DNA of 49,441 bases, from contig JASGVX010000091.1 in assembly GCA_030054735.1 (NCBI GenBank), positions 1 through 49,441 on the forward strand. The letters are read 5' to 3'. The translations under genes and the position numbers were made by a program. The first letter of the stretch is position 1. Each line of letters opens with the position of its first letter. Shown piece by piece: positions 8,612 through 16,604 of the stretch. Source of the stretch: Methanobacteriota archaeon (GTDB lineage: Archaea; Halobacteriota; Methanosarcinia; Methanosarcinales; Methanosarcinaceae). The notes beneath the pieces are model-generated. The model did not search any database and was not told the origin of the DNA. It saw only the letters and a list, made by a program, of their open reading frames with translations.

Positions 8612-9088
8612 ATGAAGAAAAGCATAACAGCAATTTTCCTGGGCCTGCTCCTCTTAGGCACATTCGGAGCAGCAGTTGTAAGCGCAGTTGCTTCGGATGA
8701 TGCAAGAGGAAACTACGGCTTAGGGCACATGCATAGATGGGCTGCCAGATCTACAGGCTCTTGTGAGGGAAATTATACTTCTTGCCCATACTACAATGGA
8801 AATGAAACCGTAAAACTTGAAGTTGAAACCATAGACGAGGCTTTTGAAATCGCCAGGGAAAAAATTGATGATGGCGTCTCAAGAGACGACATATATCAGA
8901 AGAACCGCTGGTGGATTGTCAACTATGAAGATGAAGATGGAGTCTACAAGCAGGCAAGAATCGATGCAGTAACTGGTGATGTATTCACAAGAAACAGTGT
9001 TCCCGCAGGAGCTCAGACAGGCGGCAAAAATGGCCGTAGTTCTGGATACGCCCGCGGACAGGGATGTTGCATGGGGTGTAGAAACTAA
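8612..9088 (+). CDS. Secreted PepSY-like small protein
   Basis: A 158-residue exported protein of unknown role. Residues 1-26 form a signal peptide (two lysines, a hydrophobic leucine/glycine stretch, and an alanine/valine cleavage region). The middle (ETIDEAFEIAREKID, then WWIVNYEDEDGVYKQARIDAVTGDVF) resembles a PepSY/YpeB-like fold, whose last strand typically reads DA.TG. The mature part has a CEGNYTSCPYY pair and ends in a CCMGC cluster, suggesting metal binding or disulphides. The ribosome-binding site AAGGTGA is well placed before ATG 8612. A hairpin repeat with a T-run lies just after the stop. Confidence 0.7.
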   Translation: MKKSITAIFLGLLLLGTFGAAVVSAVASDDARGNYGLGHMHRWAARSTGSCEGNYTSCPYYNGNETVKLEVETIDEAFEIAREKIDDGVSRDDIYQKNRWWIVNYEDEDGVYKQARIDAVTGDVFTRNSVPAGAQTGGKNGRSSGYARGQGCCMGCRN

Positions 9089-9111
9089 ACTCCTGCAACA
9101 AACCATCTTTT

Positions 9112-9187
9112 TTTATTTAGCATGAAAGTGCTTCCAGGTACTTTCATTTTTTGTGCCTGTTATTCGAAGAATTTCATATGTGTTTGT
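9112..9187 (+). repeat. Dispersed hairpin repeat, copy 1 (terminator-like)
   Basis: GCATGAAAGT, a short loop, then ACTTTCAT followed by a T-run forms an intrinsic-terminator-like hairpin 35-60 bases after the secreted protein's stop. The repeat continues with TTGTGCCTGTTATT and a shared AT-rich tail ending near 9187. A nearly identical copy lies at 9955-10026, and related copies at 16434, 17781 and 44148. Confidence 0.8.
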
Positions 9188-9355
9188 ATAATTCTCTGGT
9201 TAATTCTTCTTGTTTTTTTTATATTCAACTCCCTCTACCGGATATTTTTTATATTTATGGTTGAAATCAGTAAGTGAAGAAAAACCGAAAGGATAAGGAA
9301 AAACGGATAAAAAAGCGGATAAAACAAAAAATCTGGTATTTTCGAGGTGAACAAC

Positions 9356-9571
9356 TTGAACGGTATGGGGCATGGCATCTATGGCTCTTTCTGGGGTTTT
9401 TTCCTGAACCTTCTCATTATCCTTCTAATTGTAGTCGCAGTTACTATAATGCTTAATAAGTCCGGCTACATGGCTTCAAAAGATAACGAAAGGCTTGTTA
9501 AGATTGAAAAAGACATTGAAGATATCAAAAAAACAGTTGAAGATATAAAATCCAAACTGGAAGAAATCTGA
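9356..9571 (+). CDS. Small single-pass membrane protein with coiled-coil tail
   Basis: A 71-residue protein of unknown function. Residues ~8-34 form one hydrophobic membrane segment (GFFLNLLIILLIVVAVTIML). Residues ~45-71 are a charged coiled coil (IEKDIEDIKKTVEDIKSKL). The start is taken as TTG 9356 because GAGGTGA lies six bases upstream; GTG 9347 overlaps that site and ATG 9365 is the other option. A winged-helix regulator gene follows 73 bases downstream, and both genes lie between two near-identical hairpin repeats. The pair may be a membrane sensor and its regulator, which is inference. Confidence 0.65.
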   Translation: MNGMGHGIYGSFWGFFLNLLIILLIVVAVTIMLNKSGYMASKDNERLVKIEKDIEDIKKTVEDIKSKLEEI

Positions 9572-9644
9572 AGCTTAATATGCGCTTACATGAGTGAAAG
9601 TACTTCCAGACCAAAAAATTGTATAATCTGTGAGGGTGCACCAG

Positions 9645-9938
9645 GTGGAAAAATCACTTCAGCAAATAGTTGAAATTGGCGAAGCTCTCTCCCATCCTGT
9701 AAGGCTGAAACTACTCTACCTGTTGGATGAGAGAGAGAGGTACGTATACGAACTCGCCAAGAACCTGAACCTCTCAAGGCAGGTCGTAAACCTGCATTTG
9801 AAGCGCCTGGAAAAAGCCGGATTTGTTGAAAGCGACCTCAGGCTCGAAGATGACGATATGCGGGCAAAGAAATTTTATCGATTAAAAAAGTTTGAAGTAT
9901 CCCTCGGAATGGAAGACCTGAAAAGGATTTTTGGATGA
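9645..9938 (+). CDS. ArsR-type winged-helix transcriptional regulator
   Basis: A 97-residue DNA-binding protein. Helix-turn-helix: HPVRLKLLYLLDERERYVYELAKNLNLSRQVVNLHLKRLEKAGFV, followed by a wing with LEDDDMRAKKFYRL and a short amphipathic end. No metal-binding cysteines are present, so it is not a classical metal sensor. GTG 9645 is favoured since GAGGGTG sits six bases before it; an in-frame GTG at 9630 is possible. It lies just downstream of the small coiled-coil membrane protein, and a terminator-like hairpin repeat begins shortly after its stop. Confidence 0.75.
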   Translation: MEKSLQQIVEIGEALSHPVRLKLLYLLDERERYVYELAKNLNLSRQVVNLHLKRLEKAGFVESDLRLEDDDMRAKKFYRLKKFEVSLGMEDLKRIFG

Positions 9939-9954
9939 TTAAGATTTCTGAATC

Positions 9955-10026
9955 ATTTAGCATGAAAGTGCTTCTAGGTACTTTCATTTTTTGTGCCTGT
10001 TATTTGAAGAATTTCATATGCGTTTT
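9955..10026 (+). repeat. Dispersed hairpin repeat, copy 2
   Basis: Differs from copy 1 (9112-9187) at only a handful of positions across about 70 bases, with the same hairpin, T-run, TTGTGCCTG and AATTTCATATG tail. Direct orientation. It begins about 17 bases after the winged-helix gene's stop and would serve as its terminator. Confidence 0.8.
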
Positions 10027-10050
10027 TCCTATGGTTTCATTCCCGGCACT

Positions 10051-10194
10051 TCAGTCTCCTATATCTTCAATCCAGATTTTCGGAGCCCTGTCGATGAATT
10101 CTTTCTTCATTTCCCTTCATTCTGGAAGGGCCAGGTCTATGACCTCTATCCCATGGGCTTCCATAAACACCCTGGCAGCTCCAAAAATAACCAT
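10051..10194 (-). pseudogene. Short hypothetical protein remnant with in-frame TGA
   Basis: On the minus strand an ATG at 10192-10194 opens a protein-like frame (FGAARVFMEAHGIEVIDLALPE). It meets TGA at 10117-10119 and continues in the same frame as REMKKEFIDRAPKIWIEDIGD to a second TGA at 10051. The composition of both halves looks genuinely coding and the TGA may replace a TGG. I do not recognise the family. Methanosarcina is not known to use selenocysteine, so readthrough is unlikely. Confidence 0.4.
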
Positions 10195-10228
10195 AGCCCT
10201 ATATATTGCTTATTCAAAATAGTCATTT

Positions 10229-10528
10229 GTGACCTCTGTAGATACTGTGCGGGCGGAAATATTTGTATCCGGAAGAGTGCAGGGTGTGGGCTTCCGAAGA
10301 TTTGCAAGAAATGCTGCAGATCGCTTTGGAGTAGACTGCAACCCTATAAACCTCAGGGACGGAAGAGTTTTTGTTCTTGCTGAAGGTCGGCATGAGGCTC
10401 TTGAACTTCTGATTAATGAACTTCGGAAAGGGCCGACTTTTGCTCACGTTGAAGACATTGATGTTACTTTTACGGAAGCCATGGGAAATGTGTACGAGCT
10501 TTCCAGAGATAACCCCCATTTGAGATAA
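10229..10528 (+). CDS. Acylphosphatase
   Basis: Hydrolyses carboxyl-phosphate bonds in acyl phosphates. The 99-residue product has the full AcyP signature: VSGRVQGVGFRRFARNAA, with the phosphate-binding loop and catalytic arginine. The usual second signature, a G-W/V-V-x-N block with the catalytic asparagine, is altered here to DCNPINLRDGRVFVLAEG, so the Asn is likely INL. GTG 10229 is the start; no strong ribosome-binding site is seen, so transcription may be leaderless. It stands alone and converges on the phosphatase-like gene downstream. Confidence 0.85.
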   Translation: MTSVDTVRAEIFVSGRVQGVGFRRFARNAADRFGVDCNPINLRDGRVFVLAEGRHEALELLINELRKGPTFAHVEDIDVTFTEAMGNVYELSRDNPHLR

Positions 10529-10596
10529 GCCTCACAACTATTTTTTCAGAACATATTTTTAAGAACTCTGCATCTTTTTAAGCGCCCCAGGTATTT

Positions 10597-12117
10597 TCAG
10601 TCTTTTTTCATAATTTTTATAATGATGAAAAAACCTGCAAGGTTTATTACTCCTATCAGAAGATACCCTATCAGATGCTTTGAGCTCCCGTATGATGCCG
10701 AATTTCCGCCTCCAAAAATTCCTGCCGAGCTGGTTTCGCCTTTTGCACCACCCAGAGGGGTTTCATTTATCTTTGTTTCTGCTTCTTTATTTTCGAAGTC
10801 GATCACTGAATCAGTTTTAAGAAAAACCTCTTTTTCCTTTTCCTCAAGGCTGTTTCCTGAATCAAGAACAGCCCTGACGGTATAGGAGTTGTCAGGCTCA
10901 AGTCCGAGGAAAAGGAACTGGTCATCGTTTCCAGGGGAAGAGAGAACTTTTCCGTCTCTCCTGAGTTCTACGGAGCCTTTTTCAGGAAGCTTGACTTTCA
11001 GGTTTACGTGTCCGGTAAGCAGTATTTGTTCTCCTTCTACAAACCTTGGCCGATCCGGGATATCAAGGATTCCAAGCAGGGTCGGAGCAAAATCCTCCTG
11101 CCCGAACTCTCCTCTGATAACTCCTTTCTTAACATCCTTAGCATGTACGATGAAAGGAACCAGTTGTGCCTCGTCCGAACCCGAAAACTTTTCTGACTGG
11201 TGCCCTCCTTTGGAACCATCTGCCGAAAAAGCCATTCCATGGTCTGCGGTCAGGACAAAAACAAGGTTGTTTTCTTTACACAGGTTATAAAGAGGTAAAA
11301 TTTCTGAATCAAGGCATTCGATGCAGTCTATATACCCGTAATTGTCCCTGTAGTGCCCGCTCATGTCAACTGCTCCTACATTGACCGTAAGCAGGTATTT
11401 TTGCTCTGGGCTGTTTTTTGCCATGTACTCCACAACAGCGCAGGCTGTTTCGATGCCCCATTTATTATAACCGTTATGCCTGTCCCTTGTTTCTTTTGAA
11501 GTAACATAGCCAGGAGCCCGGTCAGCCCTATCCTGCATTACCTGTAAAAGTCCGGAAGGCAGAGGAGAACCCGGAGAAAATTCATACTGCTCAAGCACTA
11601 TCTGTATATTTTTTATTGAATTATTTTTGTCCCTCAGGATCGCATCCTGTTCAGCACATATCGACCAGGAATCTCCTTTTTCCATTACTGCGATACAGAG
11701 GTAGCCTTCTTTATGCAAAATATCAAAAATGTTAGCATCTTTAAAACTAACAAATTCGCTGTCTGCGCCCTTATTCCCGGTAACAAGGACTGAGTGCCCT
11801 CCTTCGGTAAAGGTCTGAGGAGCACGAAACTTAAGTATGAGTGCACTGTTTTTTCCTATCTCAGGAATGTTTTCAATCCTTGCTTTTTCAAGGGTTGTAC
11901 CGTCAAGTGCGCGCGGCGTAAACTCAGGATAAATAAAAGGCGCGCTTAAGCCATCTATGATCAGCACGACCGCACCTGCTGGAGTATTGACCGGGCTTAC
12001 CTCAACTTCAGTAAGAGCATCTGCGGGAAGTGCTAAAGCTAAAAAAAAGGTTAATAAGGTTACTGTAAGTAAAAACAGAGTATATAATGGTTTAATATCG
12101 CGGGCTCTATGCTTCAT
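10597..12117 (-). CDS. Membrane-anchored alkaline-phosphatase-superfamily enzyme
   Basis: An extracytoplasmic metal-dependent phosphatase, phosphodiesterase or mutase-like hydrolase. The 506-residue product starts with a signal/anchor segment (residues ~10-33). The alkaline phosphatase fold follows, with the first metal-site block VVLIIDGLSAPFIYP near 50, GGHSVLVTGN near 107 and the C-terminal metal block VLTADHGMAF with GGHQS near 300. A beta-rich C-terminal domain and a second membrane helix (LIGYLLIGVINLAGFFIIIKI) at the extreme end follow. The substrate is unknown. It is close to iPGM/sulfatase-type folds but clearly surface located, perhaps trimming cell-surface glycans or lipids. Confidence 0.75.
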   Translation of the reverse strand: MKHRARDIKPLYTLFLLTVTLLTFFLALALPADALTEVEVSPVNTPAGAVVLIIDGLSAPFIYPEFTPRALDGTTLEKARIENIPEIGKNSALILKFRAPQTFTEGGHSVLVTGNKGADSEFVSFKDANIFDILHKEGYLCIAVMEKGDSWSICAEQDAILRDKNNSIKNIQIVLEQYEFSPGSPLPSGLLQVMQDRADRAPGYVTSKETRDRHNGYNKWGIETACAVVEYMAKNSPEQKYLLTVNVGAVDMSGHYRDNYGYIDCIECLDSEILPLYNLCKENNLVFVLTADHGMAFSADGSKGGHQSEKFSGSDEAQLVPFIVHAKDVKKGVIRGEFGQEDFAPTLLGILDIPDRPRFVEGEQILLTGHVNLKVKLPEKGSVELRRDGKVLSSPGNDDQFLFLGLEPDNSYTVRAVLDSGNSLEEKEKEVFLKTDSVIDFENKEAETKINETPLGGAKGETSSAGIFGGGNSASYGSSKHLIGYLLIGVINLAGFFIIIKIMKKD

Positions 12118-12332
12118 TGTAAATTATTTTACACATATACTATAAAGAATTTATCTTTTTTCTAAATAATTTCTTAAATTCTTCGTTTTATTCAGGGATT
12201 CAGGTAGCTTTTTAAAGGTTTATTTTTTTAAGGTTATTATGTCCGGAGAAGTAAATGTATAACATTTGCTGCACATATCTGCAATATCCCAAAAAATACT
12301 ATCCCTTAATCCAAAAAACAGGAAATGTTTCT

Positions 12333-13214
12333 ATGAAGATGAACCCACGCTGTGTCTACTGTCTGCTTTCCCGCGTACATTTTCAGTCAAAGCTTTCTAC
12401 TGATGATGAAGATCTTATAAGCAAAACGATTCACGAGTGCCTTGGAGTCATGAACAAACACTATAGCCCTGAGGCAGTCTCAGCATATATAGCCACAAAA
12501 ATCCACAGAAAATGCTATGAAGTCCTGGGAGATAATGACCCATATGAAGTTACAAAAAAGCTAATCAATCAGGCTGCGTTAAAAGTCCTGCCTCTAGCAA
12601 AAGAAAAAATTTACGAAAACTCTCCTGATGATGGGGAAATCTTCAGGCGGGCAGTACTGGCGTCGGTTATTGCTAATTATTTTGATTTTGGGATTATGGG
12701 GTTTGATGCCAGCGAGGACAAATTTGAAGATGCCTTTCTGAAATATTTCGAGCAGGGGCTTGATGTTGACGACACTCCAAAAATGCTTGGGCTCCTTCAG
12801 GACGTTGTCTATATTGCAGACAACTGCGGGGAGATTTTTTTTGATATGTTTGTTTTCGACGTGATAAAAAAACTCGGTGGGACTATTACCCTGGTTGTGC
12901 GTGGGGGCCCCATACTTACAGATGTAACTTTGGAAGAGGTAAAAGAGTTCGAAATAGATAAAAAGGTCGACAGGGTGATGACTACAGGTTCGAATGCAGT
13001 GGGTATTCTTGTAGAGGAAGCTCCTGCCGAATTGCTCAAAGCAATGAAGGATGCAACTTTAATAATCAGTAAAGGCATGGCAAACTACGAGACCCTCTCA
13101 GAGCACAACTTCGGCCCTATAGCTTATATGCTTCTTACAAAGTGCGAGTGTGTTGCTGAAGACCTCGGACTTGAAGAGGGCTTATCGGTTGCAAAACTGA
13201 TGAACTTCCCCTGA
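12333..13214 (+). CDS. DUF89 / ARMT1-like damage-control phosphatase family protein
   Basis: Metal-dependent phosphatase family that, in characterised members, removes harmful phosphate side products. The 293-residue product begins MKMNPRCVYCLLSR with the CxxC seen in archaeal members. It has the core metal block VVYIADNCGEIFFDMFV near residue 150 (Asp/Asn ligands) and ISKGMANYETLSE near 245. The frame is open from 12255, but ATG 12333 gives the standard N-terminus. The last codons fall inside an 18-bp tandem repeat. The substrate is not known for this archaeal branch. Confidence 0.82.
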   Translation: MKMNPRCVYCLLSRVHFQSKLSTDDEDLISKTIHECLGVMNKHYSPEAVSAYIATKIHRKCYEVLGDNDPYEVTKKLINQAALKVLPLAKEKIYENSPDDGEIFRRAVLASVIANYFDFGIMGFDASEDKFEDAFLKYFEQGLDVDDTPKMLGLLQDVVYIADNCGEIFFDMFVFDVIKKLGGTITLVVRGGPILTDVTLEEVKEFEIDKKVDRVMTTGSNAVGILVEEAPAELLKAMKDATLIISKGMANYETLSEHNFGPIAYMLLTKCECVAEDLGLEEGLSVAKLMNFP

Positions 13215-13247
13215 TAAATTCGTGCATTCTGATAAATTCGTGCATTC
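13212..13247. repeat. 18-bp tandem duplication at the DUF89 stop codon
   Basis: TGATAAATTCGTGCATTC occurs twice head-to-tail (13212-13229 and 13230-13247). The first TGA is the stop codon of the DUF89 gene, so the duplication lies just outside the coding frame and probably has no effect on the protein. Confidence 0.8.
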
Positions 13248-13363
13248 CGGATTTTTCCGGCAACTTTTTATGAGCAAAACCACAAATTATATGCATTAAT
13301 GAAAATACATTAAAGTCAACGAAGAATTTCATATAAAAATGACAGCATAAGGAGAGATTAAAA

Positions 13364-13552
13364 ATGTGTGAACTTAATGTTATTATGCTCAGTGGAGATA
13401 AGCGTGAGAAGATAATGGACTCTGTAGCAAAGATTCTGGTTGAAGGAGACTCAATCCAGCTTACTGGAATCCTCGGAGAGAAAAAGACAGTTCAGGGCTC
13501 GATCAAGGAAATCAATTTATCACGCGGAGAAGCTATAATTTTATCAAAATAA
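13364..13552 (+). CDS. CooT-family small nickel-binding protein
   Basis: A 62-residue beta-rich protein. The N-terminal MCELNVIML matches the CooT family, where the cysteine next to the start methionine binds Ni(II) at a dimer interface. The rest (ILVEGDSIQLTGILGEKK, then GSIKEINLSRGEAIIL) fits the small barrel. The ribosome-binding site AAGGAG is well placed. CooT was described with CO dehydrogenase maturation, but no cooS/cdh gene is adjacent, so a direct CODH role is inference. The gene stands alone, with a TATA-like AAATTATATG about 80 bases upstream. Confidence 0.75.
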   Translation: MCELNVIMLSGDKREKIMDSVAKILVEGDSIQLTGILGEKKTVQGSIKEINLSRGEAIILSK

Positions 13553-13683
13553 ATCCTAATATTTTTTACTTTACTGGTCCTGTACCGTTAAACGGCTTAT
13601 AGTATTGAATTGGGATCAAGACGACTCAGGTCCTATCTTTTTCTATGTTTTCTTTCTCTCATTCTCCTTTCCCAGGAGAGACC

Positions 13684-14244
13684 TCAGCTGCTTCTGTTTT
13701 TTGAGATGGCATCCTCTATATCAAACTTAACCCCACGACTCTCAAGCTCTTTAATGATCTCTTCCATAAATACCCCGGATCCCAGGGTGTGGCTGTGGTG
13801 GAATTCTTTCACTTTTCCAGGTTTTCCACCGACACTGGTAATTTTTACGCCACAGGAGGGGCTTTTCGGGACGCCAATAATCCTGATGCTCACGCCATTT
13901 GCTGCAAGGTCTTCAATCATATCTGCAAGCGGGGTGAAGATTTCTCTGCAAAAGCGCCTGTAGGCTGGGTGGTCGAGCTGGTCTTTGGTTATATCCCTTC
14001 GCCTCATTCCAAGGTATATGGACTCGGGGCAGGGGAGCTGAATAACGTTTGCACCTTTTGGGTCAAGAGTGGGAGCAGGTTTTACTCCTTTCACCCTTGA
14101 GAGGGGGTTAAGGAGGCAGTGCCCGATTACAAGTACTTCTTTCCGGGTGTCGTCTGCTTCAGGTTTATCCGGGTCTGTGAGTCTTTCGGGATTTGACGGA
14201 TCATCAGGGACTGAATGAAAACTGTAGTTTTCCAGCTTTTCCAT
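13684..14244 (-). CDS. DUF523/TudS-related putative desulfidase
   Basis: A 186-residue protein related to the TudS/DUF523 group, whose best-known members carry a [4Fe-4S] cluster that takes sulfur from thiolated substrates. Three cysteine blocks appear in the right order: GHCLLNPLSR near residue 42, LPCPESIYLGMRR near 72, and PKSPSCGVKITSVGGKPG near 127. Strict orthologues are unassigned, so substrate and reaction are inferred. The ribosome-binding site AGGTGAT sits close before ATG 14244. It diverges from the membrane protein gene to its right. Confidence 0.7.
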   Translation of the reverse strand: MEKLENYSFHSVPDDPSNPERLTDPDKPEADDTRKEVLVIGHCLLNPLSRVKGVKPAPTLDPKGANVIQLPCPESIYLGMRRRDITKDQLDHPAYRRFCREIFTPLADMIEDLAANGVSIRIIGVPKSPSCGVKITSVGGKPGKVKEFHHSHTLGSGVFMEEIIKELESRGVKFDIEDAISKNRSS

Positions 14245-14443
14245 ATGATCACCTGCTGTTTATATTATTGGTCGTCACTGCTTTTATCTATACCTGAACA
14301 AGAGATTATATATTTATCTTCTACATATGTATCCGAAAATAGATATGTGAGCCTGCAAAAGAGCCCTGTTTTTGCAGTTAGTCAGGACATGGCTGCAGAG
14401 GGAATGCAGAGCCACTACCTTTATAATTGGAAGGCCGCATCAC

Positions 14444-15349
14444 ATGTATGAAGATTTTGGAACAATACTGAATAGAGGGTTCAAGACCTGGGTTAGAAAT
14501 ATAAATATTTGTATTCCATTTGTCCTGAATTCTTTTGTTAATTTGATTCTTTTTATCTTTTTCTTTGGCATACTGGTCTCCCTGCTCTTTTCTTCGGGTT
14601 CGGGAAACGTAATCGACCCTACTACAGTTTCTAATGAGGAACTTTACTCCATACTATTGAATGGTTTTTCCAACAATATTCCAGCCTCAATAGCTTTGAT
14701 TCTTGCATTTTCCCTGCTTGGCATGTTTTTTCAGTCCTTTTTCTCAGCAGGGGCAATCGGGATGGCAAAAAAAGCTTCCGAGACCGGAGATACTGTTTTC
14801 TCTGACATGTTCAGGTCAGGTTCGAAAAACGGTTTCAGGCTGTTTCTTACAACCCTGATGATCTTCCTGATCTTTCTTGCAGGCATTGTATTTATGGTGC
14901 CTGGAGCCCTTGCAATCGGAGATCTGAACAGTTTAATAGGAAACCCTACGGAGTCTCTAAAAGGCATTGGAGTACTGGGTATAGGAATTCTTCTCTGGAC
15001 AATCTATTTACTGGCCTTAAATATCACACTTTCCCTTGTCCCTTATGCCCTCGTAATCGATGAGCTTGATCCTCTTGATTCTCTGAAAGCTGGATACAGA
15101 TTTTTCAGGGCCAATAAACTCGATGTTTTCTTTATGTGGATTATCTCTATAGGGCTTGTTTTCATCAACAGTTTTACCAGCGAGTTTTTTGCTTCCAGAA
15201 TCATTCTGGTTTCAGGCATTACATATTTCGTTCCGATGTTTATACTGCAGCCGTTAACTACTATCCTGTGGACCCGGCTCTATCTGGTAGGGGAGGAAAG
15301 GGAGCTTTATAACCCTTATGAGCTGCTTTCCGGTCCAGATGAGTTTTAA
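14444..15349 (+). CDS. Multi-pass membrane protein, DUF7847/DUF975-like
   Basis: A 301-residue integral membrane protein of unknown function with about six hydrophobic segments: roughly residues 20-45, 75-105, 125-150, 170-200, 225-250 and 250-275. It has the archaeal family's N-terminal MYEDFGTILNRGFKTW and the internal LVPYALVIDELDPLDSLKAGYRFFRANK, a cytoplasmic amphipathic loop common to these proteins. ATG 14444 is preferred to the upstream ATG at 14372 because family members begin with the short Tyr/Glu-rich segment. The upstream region carries a TATA-like stretch and a TACATATGTA palindrome at 14322-14331. Confidence 0.7.
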   Translation: MYEDFGTILNRGFKTWVRNINICIPFVLNSFVNLILFIFFFGILVSLLFSSGSGNVIDPTTVSNEELYSILLNGFSNNIPASIALILAFSLLGMFFQSFFSAGAIGMAKKASETGDTVFSDMFRSGSKNGFRLFLTTLMIFLIFLAGIVFMVPGALAIGDLNSLIGNPTESLKGIGVLGIGILLWTIYLLALNITLSLVPYALVIDELDPLDSLKAGYRFFRANKLDVFFMWIISIGLVFINSFTSEFFASRIILVSGITYFVPMFILQPLTTILWTRLYLVGEERELYNPYELLSGPDEF

Positions 15350-15381
15350 TGGCCCTGAAAGGTCCTGAATTCTACGTTTTT

Positions 15382-16290
15382 TCATGTCCTGCCGAGAAGT
15401 TTGCACACCTGGCAGATATCTTCAGTGCAGGTATCCCCGCAGATCCTGCATTTTTCTATTTTTGCAGGAGGGAGCTCCTTTACCAGGGCTACAACAAGCT
15501 TGTCAAAGCCTCTGAGGAGTGAATATTTTGTGCCCGGGTGCTTTGTTTCAAAGTTGTTTAACAGTTCCCTTATTTCCCCTCTAAGGGCTTCTCCTGCATA
15601 AGGACACTCGCTGAAGTCTACTGGCAGGGAATTTATCAGTGCGTAGAGCGCCACTTCCTTTTCAGGGATATTCCGCAGGGGCTTTGCCCGCATTACAAGT
15701 CCCTGTATGGCTACAGGAGGAGCAAGCCTGACCATGCGCTCCATATCTCCCCTGAAATGGTTGAGAAGAATGGTCTGGGCTTCATCATCCAGGTTGTGCC
15801 CTGTAACCAGTTTCGTTGCGCCTATTTCAAGCGCTACCCTGTTGAGGATGCTTTTCCTGAGAACTCCGCAGTAGCTGCATGTGCCTTTTTCACGGTCCAT
15901 TGCAGCCAGTTTGTCCATTGTTGTACCGTGTTCGTCTTTAAAGGACCTTATGATATGCCGGACTCCGAGTGATTCTGTAAGCTTTTTTGCAAGTTCAAGG
16001 GAGTGAGGGCGGTATCCATCAATGCCCTCGTCAACTGAAACTGCAACGATCTCTATATCAGGCCTGTCCCCCAGGATCTTATGCATCACATAAAGAGCGA
16101 CAGAACTGTCCTTTCCTCCACTCAGAGCAACGGCTATTACATCATTTTTCTTTATGCTGTAATCTCTCCGGACTGTAAGCTTAATTTTCCTTTCAACGTC
16201 TTCTATAAAATGTCTTTTACAGAGGTGCATCCCGGAGTATTTTTGAAAAATAATAGCTTCATGGTTACATTTTTTACATTTAATTGTCAT
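15382..16290 (-). CDS. tRNA 2-thiolation enzyme, NcsA/Ctu1/TtuA type
   Basis: PP-loop ATPase of the TtcA/TtuA/Ctu1 family, which thiolates uridine or adjacent tRNA bases using an Fe-S cluster and a ubiquitin-like sulfur carrier. The 302-residue product has an N-terminal zinc ribbon (CKKCNHEA...MHLCKRHF), the SGGKDS PP-loop near residue 57, then GTCSYCGVLRK and GHNLDDEAQTILLNHFRGD. A C-terminal zinc ribbon (CRICGDTCTEDICQVC) follows. ATG 16290 has AAAGGA six bases upstream; the longer frame from 16326 adds an unlikely leader. The sulfur-carrier gene is not in this window. Confidence 0.88.
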   Translation of the reverse strand: MTIKCKKCNHEAIIFQKYSGMHLCKRHFIEDVERKIKLTVRRDYSIKKNDVIAVALSGGKDSSVALYVMHKILGDRPDIEIVAVSVDEGIDGYRPHSLELAKKLTESLGVRHIIRSFKDEHGTTMDKLAAMDREKGTCSYCGVLRKSILNRVALEIGATKLVTGHNLDDEAQTILLNHFRGDMERMVRLAPPVAIQGLVMRAKPLRNIPEKEVALYALINSLPVDFSECPYAGEALRGEIRELLNNFETKHPGTKYSLLRGFDKLVVALVKELPPAKIEKCRICGDTCTEDICQVCKLLGRT

Positions 16291-16433
16291 TTGAAATCCT
16301 TTTGAAGTCCTTTTTTTACTTTGCACTAATAATCTGGGAAAAATAGAAATCTAAGTTGTAACAGGCTCCTTTAGGAAAGGAAGCGCTCGTATATATTGTT
16401 TTTTACGTGCATTTTGTAGAAACCGGATTTTTT

Positions 16434-16509
16434 TTATTTGGCATGAAAGTTCCTTCATATTACTTTCATTTTTTGTGCCTGCTATTTAGAAAATTTCATG
16501 TGTGTTTCA
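16434..16509 (+). repeat. Dispersed hairpin repeat, copy 3
   Basis: GGCATGAAAGTTCC, loop, TACTTTCATT and a T-run, then TTGTGCCTGCTATTTAG and an AATTTCATGTGTGTTT tail. Same family as 9112 and 9955 but about 15% diverged by eye. It lies about 145 bases upstream of the tRNA thiolase start, so here it is not placed as that gene's terminator. An inverted copy is found on the far side of the pirin gene at 17781-17857. Confidence 0.75.
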
Positions 16510-16604
16510 TAGAAGACTTTTGTAACTATGTTACCAAAATATGTACCAAACTATGTTTCCAAAGCTATATCCTCTTCAGTGATCAAACCATACTTATAAT
16601 CTTG

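Noticed and set aside
10117-10119. Selenocysteine readthrough of the TGA
   Set aside because: Methanosarcina is not known to encode the selenocysteine machinery and no insertion element is visible; mutation of TGG is simpler.
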